DNA of 64,000 bases, from assembly GCA_022579005.1 (NCBI GenBank), contig MU401460.1:1-64000 (forward strand), written 5' to 3'. Both the position numbers and the translations under genes were made by a program. Every line of letters starts with the position of its first letter. Position 1 is the stretch's first letter. This stretch comes from Poronia punctata (lineage: Eukaryota; Ascomycota; Sordariomycetes; Xylariales; Xylariaceae). Shown piece after piece: positions 13,512-24,600 of this stretch. The notes beneath the pieces were generated by a model. The model did no database searches and was not told the origin of the DNA. It worked only from the letters and a program-made list of their open reading frames with translations.

Positions 13512-16113
13512 ATGGGCTTCTTAAACTTTCTCTCCAAAAGGTCTTACACAGACCTAGCTGGGCGGGACTCGTTCAAGACAAGTGCGTACGATGTCACGGT
13601 GGCGTCGTCGCCGCCTATCCTAGGTATGCCAGCCCCCCATTCTAGTTGTACCATGTCTCACGTTCAACTGATACTAATCCCTTACAAGGCACCAAACCCG
13701 TCACTGGCAATGGATCAAAAATACTTGAGAAATTCCAAAAATCGCATCCTGGCCTCGCCCCAGCACCGCCACCTTCAATTCCTCGTCTTCGAGGGGAGGA
13801 TTTGCAAGAGAGCGGCATAGAGCGGCCTAGGACTGCTCCTTCGAGCCAAATAGGCGGATCTCGGTCAAGAAATTCATCGATCGCGCCGTCGCAGCTAGGA
13901 CGGCCGTTGCCTCCGCCGCCTAAGAAGAAATATGGCCCTTACAAATTACCGCCGAAGATCGCGACGGATCACCGGGCATCCTCGGTTCCATCCACCGCTG
14001 CGCCATCACCTGCGCTCCCTTCGTCTGGCTTGGCTTCGCTTAGTTTGGCTTCTCCTGGACTCCCTTCTCCTGGACTCCCTTCTCCTGGACTGGCTTCCCC
14101 TGGACTGGCTTCTCCTGGACTGGCTTCCCCTGGACTGGCTTCCCCTGGACTGGCTTCGCTGTATAGCTCCTCCATTCGCAGCGGCGAATCGAACAAATCA
14201 AAGGGGTATGTTGACCTGCTCGATGCTCATTCGATGATCAAGCCATCCGACTTCTACAACCGAGTTCAAGCGGCCGGCGCCAAGAGCTATGGCGAAGACG
14301 TAGCAGATCGGAACAACCAGGAAAACTACAAGAGCAGCATTCCAAGCCGGCCTTCGAACCCCTCCAGTTTCAAGAGCAACTTGTCGCAGAACAGTGCAGA
14401 CCTCAATTCGGAAGAGCGACCACCGAGACCTCCTAAAATCCGGCATTCTGTAGGCTCAGGTCTGCGATCCCAATATCATAGCCCTAGTCCCCATGAACAA
14501 CAGTTCCCGAAGAGAACGTCGTCACGTGTACCGCTTTCTGCAGAGGATGTCGCCAACTTTACGACAAGGGCTGCTTCTGCAAGGTCTGAGAGAGCTGCGA
14601 GGCGACAGTCCGTGCCTTCTTACAAGGGCCCTTCGTCTGGCGAAACATCTCGGAACTCGTCTTCGGCGAGAAAAGAAGATGGGAAAAGCCTTGAGTCTTT
14701 CCCCGATTCTCTTAAAAACCACGCTCGGGCGACTACAACCCAAGACCGAGATACTATGAAACCCAACACTTCTAGCAAAAGACAAACTTCGGCCCACCCT
14801 GATCCCGAGCCCCGATCTCAACATAGGCGTACTGACTCGGAAAAGACTTTGCCGGACCTGCCTGTGTCTGCGCGGGATAGTTCAAGGCGGAGGACGATAT
14901 CGTATGCCAACTCAGCAGCAGAGCTGAGGAAGCCTGCAAAGCGGGAAAGCCTTCAGGCAATACGGTCCAGGAGTCGTGGGGAGATATATGATGATACGTA
15001 CCGACATAGAACGTCGAAGCAGGGCATGCAACCCCTAAAAGATGGAGACTCCTCAGGACGCCAATTAGGAAGTACCGCCGATTTTCCGGGCTTTTCCTCT
15101 GACTCACACGCAGAGCAGTGTGAACCCAAATCACGTTAGTGTTCCCCGCCACCGCTGCGACCTTGTCGTTCATACGAAGAAAAATGGTATACTGACTGTT
15201 CTGCGAAGGGACAGAAACTTCCCCTGCGAAAAAGCATGGAGGTACGACCAAGACAGATCACATGCGTGCCCGGAGCGCGACCTCCCTGTCTCACAAGAGT
15301 GTCAAGAGTATCAAGGTCCATGATATCGAAACCTCTATCCCCGAACGATATAGTAGCCTTCGCCAAGGATCTTTAACGTCGGAGACGGCGATGTCGACTC
15401 TGAGCTCGAACCCCTTGCGTCCACAATCGGGCCATACGACTACGACTTCGGTCGATCACCTACCGCTGTCTCCGCATCCTCGTCCTAATCGGTCTGTCCC
15501 GCCCGTGCCCAAGATTCCCTTTACAGATCCATTTGCATCCGCGTCTAAAGGGGGGAACGCGCCATTGTCGCCTACCCGTTCGGCAACAACAGCCCACCGG
15601 CGCCACTCCAGCGAGTTTTACCTTGACGATTACGCCTCGGACAGTGAGCGGTCATCATCTCCACCAACTGGTTCATACGAGAAAGACCTACTGTTTTCGG
15701 ATGCGGGATACGGCGCCTCTGGGTTACAGCTCCCTGGTCTGCTCGATCCCTTTGAAATGCGCATACCTACGCCCGTACCTGTGACGGCTGCAGTACCAGC
15801 GTCGCTTTCAGTACCAATGTCGCTAGAAGAACCTACCGTTGGCCGTGACCTGCACAACGAGCTCAGCAATCTTGTTTCCAGTCTCCAAGTGCCTGCTTTC
15901 ATAGAGTCCGACTCAGATGACAGTTTCGAGAGGCGGCTGAAAGAGAAAAAGGGCAAAATAAAAGAACTGGCGGAATCTTCCGACGAGCTTAACTTTGATA
16001 TCCCCATGAGCCGGTCGGGCTCCACTCTCCGGGGGGGCCGCGCCGAGGCACGATTTCAGAATCAAGGCGGACCCATTAAGGAAGAAGACGGTAGCGACGA
16101 GTCGGACTTTTAA
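13512..16113 (+). CDS. Pro/Ser-rich hypothetical protein, 3 exons, 818 aa
   Basis: I do not recognise the family. The model has exons 13512-13623, 13689-15134 and 15215-16113. Both introns are GT-AG and keep the frame; intron 2 has a TACTGAC branch-point-like motif about 20 bases before its acceptor. The start was chosen as the ATG opening MGFLNFLSKRSY, just before the first donor. The protein is mostly low complexity: many Ser, Pro, Arg and charged residues, a PPPPKKK run near residues 100-110, seven tandem five-residue LASPG/LPSPG units (about residues 157-191), and an acidic C-terminus ending in EEDGSDESDF. No membrane segment, signal peptide or catalytic motif is visible. It looks like an intrinsically disordered regulatory or scaffold protein of the kind common in fungi, but that is inference. 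It lies 1.3 kb upstream of csn4 on the same strand. Confidence 0.75.
14045..14149 (+). repeat. 15-bp coding minisatellite (LASPG units)
   Basis: Seven consecutive 15-bp units, plus a partial eighth, encode LASPG or LPSPG within exon 2 of the hypothetical gene at 13512-16113. Units differ only at a few positions (gct/cct in the second codon, tct/tcc in the third). The unit length is a multiple of three, so unit gain or loss would keep the frame. The reverse strand is also open through the array, which reflects the repeat and is not a second gene. Confidence 0.9.
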
Positions 16114-17412
16114 AGTTTTGGCTGGAAAAATAATCTATGAGTTGACAGGATCGAAGCTAACAGCATGGATCCTTGGTGCCCACATACCCCAAAGTGGAAC
16201 AAGAGGAGGAGAATGAAGATGATGGAGAAGGAAGAGGGAGAGAAAGTGAAGAATTGACGATGTTTGCCTGCATGTTACAATGATTGATGTTACGGGCGTT
16301 GGACATGAGCGATTGGTACATTATTATATATACCCTGGGTTCGATGATTGGTTGGTTTTGGGCAAAAACGATGTGGTTGCGGACGTGTTGGATGAACATG
16401 TTCGGGTGTTGGCCAGGAAGCGATACGCTACTAATTTCCTTGCCTATATTTGCACAATTATGTACCTTAATTTTGACGATGATGTCGATATTGTATGCTA
16501 TAGGGCTTTAAGCCAAGTGTTGGATAGGAGTTGAGAGAAAATGACTCTACGGTGGATACACTAATGAAGATATAATACGAGCATGGAGATTTATGCGTAT
16601 CTGTTGGTCTCATGGCGATGATATTTGTCACTTTTCTTTAAATGATCCCAACTAAGTTGTTGAATAGCTGGTATAAGGTTACTGACACTACCTATACTGC
16701 CAATTTGCTGTCGAGCTTGTGTCCCTCCCTGGACTCCCCATACCGATCATCGGCCTCTTGGGAGTCGGGACCCGGCTAAGTACTTGGAAATGGAGGTAAA
16801 GGGCGTCTCGAAAGGACCAGCTCACTTGGACCAGCGTTTGAGAATCGCAGAGGCCGAGTTAGGGGAAACACAATCGTATTTATACCCAACGGGAAACATA
16901 TCAAATGCCCCAAGAACCCCCTATCTTGTCTACTTTTCCATAATCGCCTCACGTCCAGTCGGATAAAAGGTGTAGAGCTTTTTTTAAGAAAATGTTGTAT
17001 TTTATTTAGATTGCATACTAGGGGGTAGGTACTTCATGTGCTTTTGAACTTGATGCCCTGAATGAGCAAACTTACCCTTTAACCCGCGAACTAGTCTGGT
17101 GGTGATCGACCTGTAGTACAGTATGAGCAGCTACGCTAGTACAGTGGGAATTATCATGACTTGTACACAAAGCTACAGAAGGTGCTAACCTACCTTGAGC
17201 CTAAAACCTAGAGGTATAGGTACAGCTTTCTTGTCTTGCCCCACCAAGCACTCAAAGCTCCTGGACGACCTCGTTCATCGTCTACTTGTAATTACATCAA
17301 TCAAAGCCCAAACTAGACAGCGCCCTCAAGACAATCCTCCGCAAATATAGTGCTGTGGCCTTTGTGGACATAAAATACCATTACATTTGATGATATACAC
17401 CATACCAAAAAT
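16114..17412. other. Intergenic spacer
   Basis: The 1.3-kb spacer holds the 3' end of the hypothetical gene and the presumed promoter of csn4. Frames up to about 85 codons occur but show no family resemblance and overlap each other. I see no RNA gene or repeat. Confidence 0.5.
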
Positions 17413-18687
17413 ATGAGCTCCGCAGACATGACCGGGCAGCGGCCATTCAGTGACCTTGTCACAGAGGCCATGGAATCTAATGACCCCGCGGCCGCGTTCG
17501 ACACGCTACTGGACATTCTCGGATCGACCTCGACGGCCGACGACCTCGCGGGGGACATGAAACAAGTCTCACGATCACTATTCGCCACGGATCTACGAGT
17601 TGTCGCGCTACGAGCCCTCCTCGAGAAATTCATCCATGTGTTGCGAAGCTTCAAGAACCCCGACCTGACCGTCGAAGTGGGCAACGACACGATCGCCATC
17701 ATCGATGACCAGCCGACGGCCACGTACCTCGACCAGGTCGCCGAGTTGAGGGAGCTGATCGCCGACGCGCACGAGAGCAACGAGGATTTCCTCGAGGCCG
17801 CCCGCGTGCTCTCCGAGGTCCCGCTCGACGCCGCGCAGCGCAAGGTGACGAACGACGAGCGAGCGGCCGTGTGGATCCGCGTCGTGCGCAACTTCCTCGA
17901 GGTCGACGATACCGCACAGGCCGAGACGTTCCTGAACAAGCTGAAGAACATCATCCACACGGTGCCCGACCCGGCTCTGAACCTGCACTTCCGCCTCTCG
18001 CGGGCCCGCATCGAGGACTCGAAGCGCGAGTTCCTGACGGCCTGCTCTGCATACCATGACATCAGCCTCTCGGCCGCCATCAGCGAGGAGGAGCGCCTGC
18101 ACACCCTCGCCATGGCCACACGGTGCGCTATCCTCGCCCCGGCCGGCCCTCTGCGCAGTCGTGCCCTCGGCCGGCTGTACAAAGATGAGCGCGCCGTCCA
18201 GCTCAGCGAATTTCCTATGCTTGAGAAGATGTTCTTGGACCGGCTCATAGCACCCGCTGAAGTTGACAAGTTCGCCCAGAGCCTGGCGCCACATCAACTA
18301 GCCACGACCTCGGACGGCTCAACTGTGCTCGCCAAGGCCGTCGTCGAACACAACCTGCTTGGTGCCTCGCGTCTGTATAGCAACATTGGGTTTGATGCAC
18401 TGGGAGCCCTCCTAGGACTTGACGCGGCCCGAGCCGAGGACACGACAGCTAAGATGATTGAGCAAGGTCGTCTCGTCGGCCGTATCGACCAGATCGATGA
18501 GATAATCTGGTTTGAGCGCGGCGAGGCGTCCGGGGAGAAGGGTAGTGGAAGGGCCGAGTTAACCGTGGGTAAGGAGATGCGACGATGGGATGCAAACGTG
18601 CAGGGACTGGCCGAAGAGGTGGAGAATATCACAAATGCACTCCAGCGAGAGTTCCCCGACTTTGTGGCTGCCAACTTGAAGACATGA
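17413..18687 (+). CDS. csn4: COP9 signalosome complex subunit 4
   Basis: This is a single-exon gene of 424 aa, close to the usual length of CSN4. The COP9 signalosome removes NEDD8 from cullins and so controls cullin-RING ubiquitin ligases; in fungi it affects development and secondary metabolism. The N-terminal two thirds are helical-repeat sequence (for example YLDQVAELRELIADAHES near residue 103). The C-terminal part carries the PCI domain: PMLEKMFLDRLI near residue 267, then a winged-helix segment SNIGFDALGALLGL through IDEIIWFE (about 321-368), and a closing coiled coil typical of PCI subunits. The ATG at 17413 gives MSSADMTGQ; an in-frame ATG six codons in is an alternative. The interval 17650-18200 is strongly GC-rich at third positions, which also opens long antisense frames. 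No intron is visible. Identification rests on PCI-domain sequence resemblance and length. Confidence 0.93.
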   Translation: MSSADMTGQRPFSDLVTEAMESNDPAAAFDTLLDILGSTSTADDLAGDMKQVSRSLFATDLRVVALRALLEKFIHVLRSFKNPDLTVEVGNDTIAIIDDQPTATYLDQVAELRELIADAHESNEDFLEAARVLSEVPLDAAQRKVTNDERAAVWIRVVRNFLEVDDTAQAETFLNKLKNIIHTVPDPALNLHFRLSRARIEDSKREFLTACSAYHDISLSAAISEEERLHTLAMATRCAILAPAGPLRSRALGRLYKDERAVQLSEFPMLEKMFLDRLIAPAEVDKFAQSLAPHQLATTSDGSTVLAKAVVEHNLLGASRLYSNIGFDALGALLGLDAARAEDTTAKMIEQGRLVGRIDQIDEIIWFERGEASGEKGSGRAELTVGKEMRRWDANVQGLAEEVENITNALQREFPDFVAANLKT

Positions 18688-19179
18688 GAAGAAACCACAA
18701 GTGGAAGTGAAACAGATGAACGGATAGTGTTAAGATGCGACCATGACGGATACGAAAACATGAATAAAGCGGCGTTTTCTTGGTATGGCAGGTTTGCTCA
18801 GAGAGGCAGGCGATCATTAATCAGGCTGTCATGGGAGAAGAGACAGTTCTGGTGGTGGACAAGGAACATGATAATACATCAAAATAGAACTTTGTCCTCC
18901 TAAACAGGCGTTGGCGTTGGAGGTTACTGCATAAAAAACATTTCATATTATAGCATAGCAGAAGAAAATTCCAGAGATTTTTGATCCCGAACTTATTTCT
19001 TGGTAAACCAAGGATCGGTAAATCATGACAGAAGACTTTAGAACTACCAGGGGCATCTATGTAGAAAAGAAGAACACCAGAGACAACACCAAGCAAACAT
19101 ACAAAATAAACAATGTGGAAACCGTCAGTTAAAACATCTCTAGGTTATGTTAGGGGAGGGGGATGGATCAAATCATCAA
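18688..19179. other. Convergent intergenic spacer
   Basis: This 492-bp spacer separates the 3' ends of csn4 (+) and the SGNH hydrolase gene (-). It should hold both 3' UTRs and polyadenylation signals. No other feature is visible. Confidence 0.5.
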
Positions 19180-20261
19180 TCAGTCAAGATCCTTCTTGTG
19201 AACGACAATGTACCCCTGACTCAAGTATCTGGGATCGCCCCTCTCCTCCTCATATATCATATCCTCAATCGCCTTCCTTGTCTTGGGCTCCAGATTCCTT
19301 ATATCCGTACCCTGGGCCTCGGCCAAGCGCATGATGCGCACGAGCGCATTCCCAATCTTTTCCCCCATGAGATCATACCCGGCAGCCTTGAGATGCAAAC
19401 CGTCCCTGTCCCAGTATAAACTCCGGTCGTAAGGGTTCATGTTATGATAGGGTAGTTCAGTGTGAAGATCAAAGTGGAAGCTTTTTTGATGGGTTTGTCA
19501 GTTCAAAAGAAAAGAAAAGAAAGAAAGAAAAGAGAGAGGGGGAAAAAAAAAAAAGGACACTTACAAATTCTCCTCCCTATGCTCTTTGATAAACTTATTA
19601 ACGGCATTCCGCGTCTCCGTGATGTCCTGGTATTGACCCATGGTCTCTGGGATGGTGAGAGCGAGGACCTTGTTCCGAGGGATCTTCCAGACGCGTTGGA
19701 GAGCTTCGGTTACGACGTCTGCTTTACGGCCCCAGGCAATATCACTATTTTTTGACCCGGTCAGTTACCTTTTTTTTTTTTTTCAACTTACTTATTTTGT
19801 AAAAAAAGAACAAGAGGGAAAAAAAAAATTCATACTTTGTCCCTCCTAGAATAACTGTCCAGTCAAAAGGTTTGTGATTTGGTGTCCCTTTAAAAAAAAC
19901 TCAAGTTAGTTAATATTTTTCACATCACATCACATCATTTAGAACAAGAAAGAGAAAAAGAAAAGAGGGAGGGGGGGGGCATACAATCCCTCTCCATCCT
20001 CCTCACAAAATCTCCTCCCCTAGTAACGAGATCGCCAGGCTGTCCATCAACAAAAAAATCCACCTTGAGTCCCGGGTATGCCTTTTCAATCACCCGGGCC
20101 ATTTTCCCGGCATATGGGTTATTGCAGGGAAATCCGGCTGTGAGGGAGTCGCCGAAACATAGGATCCGGAGAGGTTCCGGTTGTTGTCCGCCTCCTTTCT
20201 TCTTAGATGTTGATGAGGATGACATCTTTTGTATGATTCTTTTGAGAAGGGGGAGGACCAT
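19180..20261 (-). CDS. SGNH/GDSL-type esterase/hydrolase, 4 exons, 269 aa
   Basis: In transcript order the exons are 20261-19985, 19887-19836, 19744-19565 and 19480-19180. All introns are GT-AG and keep the frame. The protein shows the SGNH hydrolase blocks: ILCFGDSLTAGF with nucleophile Ser39, GGTNDIAWG with Asn110 (block III), and DRDGLHLKAAGY with Asp196 and His199 (block V). These enzymes cleave acyl or acetyl esters by a Ser-His-Asp mechanism; the substrate cannot be told from sequence. No signal peptide is evident, so it is probably intracellular. The start was taken as the ATG at 20261 (MVLPLLKRI); an ATG twelve codons later, at 20225 (MSSSSTSKKK), is equally possible. The introns and flanks contain unusual poly-T/poly-A and poly-G runs. 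The enzyme class is secure from the motifs; the function is unassigned. Confidence 0.9.
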
Positions 20262-21683
20262 GCGAGTTTGTTTGTTTCTTGGTTTTTTTTTTTTTGGTAA
20301 AGATGCTTGCTTGCTGCCTAGTAAGTAGCCAAATCCGTCCCCTCCCTTTCCTTCTTTCTTTCTTTCTGGTAAAGGCCTAACCAGGTTCAAAAGGGACTTG
20401 ATAGAGATAGTTAAAAAAGTTAAAATGCCGATGGTTAGGTAGCTGATCTGTCTATAGGCGATAAGGTAAGGTAAAAGGTAAGTAAAGTAAAGGTAAGGTT
20501 AGATGGGCAGAGATTATGCAGTGATGGTTGCCTAGGTACCTTGCCTGCCTTGCTCACAAGTGAAAGTCACTGGGGCAAGGTGGGCAATAGGTTAAGTAGG
20601 TACCTAGGTACCTAGTCCTACACACCTCTACCTTAGGTAGGGTCAACTGTCTTAGTAAGCACAGCACCAGCAACATGCATCAAACTCTCCTTCCTACATG
20701 GATGTCATCAAATGCATTGTAAAAGGTTGTTGTTACCTGATGAGGGGAACAACAGCTTACATGCGTTAGGTCCAAGTTAGGTACTGTGTAAATCTACGTA
20801 CCTAGGTAACCTGACTAACCTAGATATGTTTATCCGCCCTCTTCTTACCAATACAAAGCAGGGTTAGATAATATGTATTTTTCCTGCAGGGCAGTAGGTA
20901 CTAGGTAGATAATGGACTGTTATTATATTATCTACAATCAAAAGTAAAAAGATAGCAAGTAACTACCTAACCTAGACAATACCTATATACATACTTATGT
21001 AAACAAATAGCCCCTCCATTTCAAAGTGGCGGGATTAGAGGTAAGTGTGGGGTAAGAAGGAACCAAAACTAAGGTATACCCCAGTCCCAAGATAGGTACC
21101 AGCAATAGTAGTACATGTCTGTCTTTACATCCACAGACTTTAAAGACACATCAAAACAAGAACATACTATTCTAAATAATGTATAAGATGTACAACAGCA
21201 CATGTTGATAAACTGTATACATACTAGAGGTCAGGCCCCCAAGGTAAGGCGTTAGTTTTAACATCACATGCCCCTAGACGTCCATTACATACACTATGCT
21301 CACGAGTACACATGGATAAAGACCTACCTACAGGTGACCTAGGCAGTTGCTCATAAGACTTGAGAGATGACAATGCATATAACTTTTCTGTTTGTAATAC
21401 ACCAAGCCTACGCAAATGACTACACAACAATAGGCAAGAATGCATGTTCAAGAGATTTTCTATTTTTATCTAGCAGTTACAAAACGTGATATGTTGATAT
21501 CCAAGCATCTGTAGAAGAGCGGACTGGATTGTCCAAAAGCTTGCAAGGCCAAATACAACGCTGGCCCATGATGAACAGTAAAAATTGATGCTATACCAAC
21601 CATGCACATGCACATGCACATGCACAACATGCTTCACTTATTTACAGTTGTCAAAAGACATTCGATAGAAAAGTCCCTCCCAT
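20262..21683. other. Spacer rich in CCTAGGTA/TAAGGTAA motifs
   Basis: The 1.4-kb spacer lies between the start of the SGNH gene and the 3' end of caf120, both on the minus strand. It contains GGTAAG/GTAAAG-type low-complexity sequence at about 20463-20500, a palindromic run of TACCTAGG units near 20599-20614, and short ATGCAC tandem units at about 21602-21624 inside the likely caf120 3' UTR. I see no gene here; the longest frame is about 75 codons and not convincing. Confidence 0.5.
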
Positions 21684-24600
21684 CTAAAAGGCCTGCCCCT
21701 GATACGGGTTCGGACTCTGTCCCCGCATGCCGCCAGGGCTACCATGGGATCCGGCCTGATATGGTGGCGATGACTGGAATTGACCCTGAGACGCCATGAA
21801 GCGAGGATCCATACTTCCGGGAGTCGTAGGTCGGAAACCACCAGGCCCAGGTCCCCACGCCCCTTCCTGCATACCAAAGCCCTGCTGTCTTGGGGATGGC
21901 GGCACCATGCCCCGGCCCATATTCGAATACATCCCAGACGGCGGTGGAAGCCCAGGTGACGGCAGAGGATGTTGGTACTGTGGATACGCTTGCTGATGCT
22001 GGTGTTGTTGTTGCTGCTGTCGCTGGATCGCACTCTGAACGGCTTGGCTAGCTCGACCTTGTTTCAGATGCTCCTTTTCAAGTTCTCGGGCTTGAATTGC
22101 TCCAACGAGCCCCCCGCCCGCCTGCGGACCGTTTTTACCTCCTGCCAAGTTAAGCAGAGGCTTTCCTGTCACCCGTGCTACATGTTCTTGTTCACGGGCA
22201 GTCAAATGCGCCTGCCCCTGGCCTTGCTGACCACCCAACACGGCGCCTGCGCCTCGCGATCCGGGCCTCTGTAGCAACTCTCGAGACCCAGGACGCTGCA
22301 ACATGTCACCAGCCCCTCGGGAATTCGGCCGTTGAAGCAGGTCCCCCGCCCCTCTGGAGCTTGGACGTTGTAGTAAGTCACTAGCACCGCGAGAATTCGG
22401 ACGCTGTAAGAGATCTTGTGAGCTGTTTCGCGAATGTGCTGTCCCTATATAGTCGTGATGATCCTGGCCCCGGCCCAATGGGGGCGTCGGCGTGCCGGCG
22501 CGGTATCCAGAGAGCGTGGCACCCGAGGAATTCCGTTGGTGCGCATATAGAGGGGTTGCTGCGGTCGCGGCCCGATGTTGAACAAATTGCTCAGGGGAAA
22601 GGGTCAAACCTTTCGAGCCCGAAGAAACGGCGGTCGCGGTAACAGGTTGCCATACTACACTCCTGCGCACGTTCTCTTCCGAGTCTTTCCGCCCGTGCGT
22701 CGAATCAGAATTAGTCGGCCGGTGTGATAGTGTGGTAGCTGGCGATTGCGACCCAGGCGGCGGAGACATGGAATCAAGCGTGGTACCGCCGCCCGATGAA
22801 GTCAAGCTTCTTGGTGCAACTGCATAGTTAAGGGTAGGACCAAAGTCTATACCCGGAATATCGAAACCTGGATTTCTGCTCTCCGATTCATTAGAAGCTC
22901 CAATTGTCTTCAATACACCAGCTCTCGGCCTTTCAACAGAAAAAGCGGTATCAGTTGACGGCCGGGAACTGGAATAATCGGGGCTTGCTGTCGAGGCCCC
23001 ATCATCATATCGACTACTGCCTTGGCTTTCCATCGTGTCGTGGCGCCTCATATTCGGTTGACGAGCAGGGAGGCCCACGTCGTGTGCACGGACCTGCTCA
23101 AAAGCGTGGGCGTCGATTCGGTTAGTGAAGCTGCCACTACTCGACGCCGTCACCGGGGTTGGGTTTTCCAGCCCTGGCCGCTTCTGAAGGCTGTCGGAGC
23201 GGACCGGCAATGGCTTCCTATGGACCGGAGGGGAAGTATTTAGAGGCGGTAGTGGCCCAGCTCGGTTGGCTGGCGGAGTTTTGGGTCGGCCTCTTCCACC
23301 CCGCCCGGGAGGACCCGGTGGGTACATCCCTGGCGGGCCGTTGGGTGGATAACCACGGCCGGCGTGGAGCATATTAGGTGGGGGACGACCACGTCCTCTA
23401 CCAGGAGGGGGCATGCCGGGCGTTCCGGGCAGCGGCCCAGTCGGTGGTCCTCGATACCCTCCACGGTAATTACCGGGTGGTGGACCGTGAGGCGGGGGTG
23501 CGGGTCCTCTTTCCCCAGTAGCGGTGCCCGGTCTAGACGTTGGTGTCTTTGGTCGGTAATTCGAATTTGGCCCTCCTTGGTCAGCAAAAGGCTCATTTGC
23601 TGGATGAAAGGGGGATCTCGATCGCTGTGACATCGAGTCAACGTCATGAGGAGGGAAGGCTGGAGAACGAGGGGGGCGGTCCATCGGGGCCTCACGAGAT
23701 CCCATGTTACTAGGCATGCCTGCGTTATGGGCGTGTAAATATGTCTGAGATGGACCGCCCACTTCCAGGTTTTCACGAGAGCTATCCTTTTCCTCATTAC
23801 TCCTTTCGCCACCCGGGGCCCATGCTTCTTGACCAATAGGCACGCCACCGACGGTTGAAAGGTGTTTGAGGGTGTTAAGTGATAGTCGGCTGTTAGCACG
23901 GCGCATTTCGGGCGAGTGGTACGGCCGGTTGTTTGGTTTATCCCCCGGCGCATGGGAGAAGGTGGGCGGTTTAGATACTGGTTCAGGCGTCTGCATCCTC
24001 CGCATACCGTCGAAATCGCGGACCGGTGTGGCGGCTCTGTCTTCGTCCGGACCTAGAAATTCTGGGGTGGAGGCTAAATCACTGGCGAATGGACGACTTG
24101 GCCCCGGGCTTGCAGAGTATGAATTGTCATTATGACGAGGGACTGGCGGTGGAACAGAGCCAGCAAGATCTGGATCGGATGTGGTCTGTACATAGCCAGT
24201 TGCTGTTCCGTTTAGCACCGGAGGCGCAATATCTCGGTCACGGGGAGGGGCCGATTCGTTTCTATCTCCATAGGTCGAATTCAGCGACATGGACCGGGAA
24301 GCCCGGTTTGTTGGTGGAGTGTCGTCAGCGAATCCTACGCGAGGTTTGGCTGTTCCACTAGCTCCAGTGCCAAAACTAGTATTCGAAAAAGCAGAAGTCA
24401 GTTGTCATTACTTGGCTTAAGAGCTGATAGAGGGGCTACCAAAAAACAAAAAAAAAGAATTTGACGATAAATCTTTTCGGCTTCTTAATAACTGTTGCTC
24501 CCCAGTCGGAGTGGATACAGATGGGATGACAAAGGAAATAAGGAGGAATTCAAAGTAAAATGCTAGCTACCTGAGCCGTTTCTTATGGCTGTTTGCCCGG

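Noticed and set aside
13969..14196. Minus-strand frame encoding EASPG repeats
   Set aside because: It is the complement of the LASPG minisatellite, open only because the 15-bp repeat lacks stops on both strands.
17313..18297. Long antisense frames (up to 318 codons) opposite csn4
   Set aside because: They follow from the GC-rich third positions of the csn4 coding strand. They are Arg/Ser-rich, resemble no family, and lie opposite a well-supported gene.
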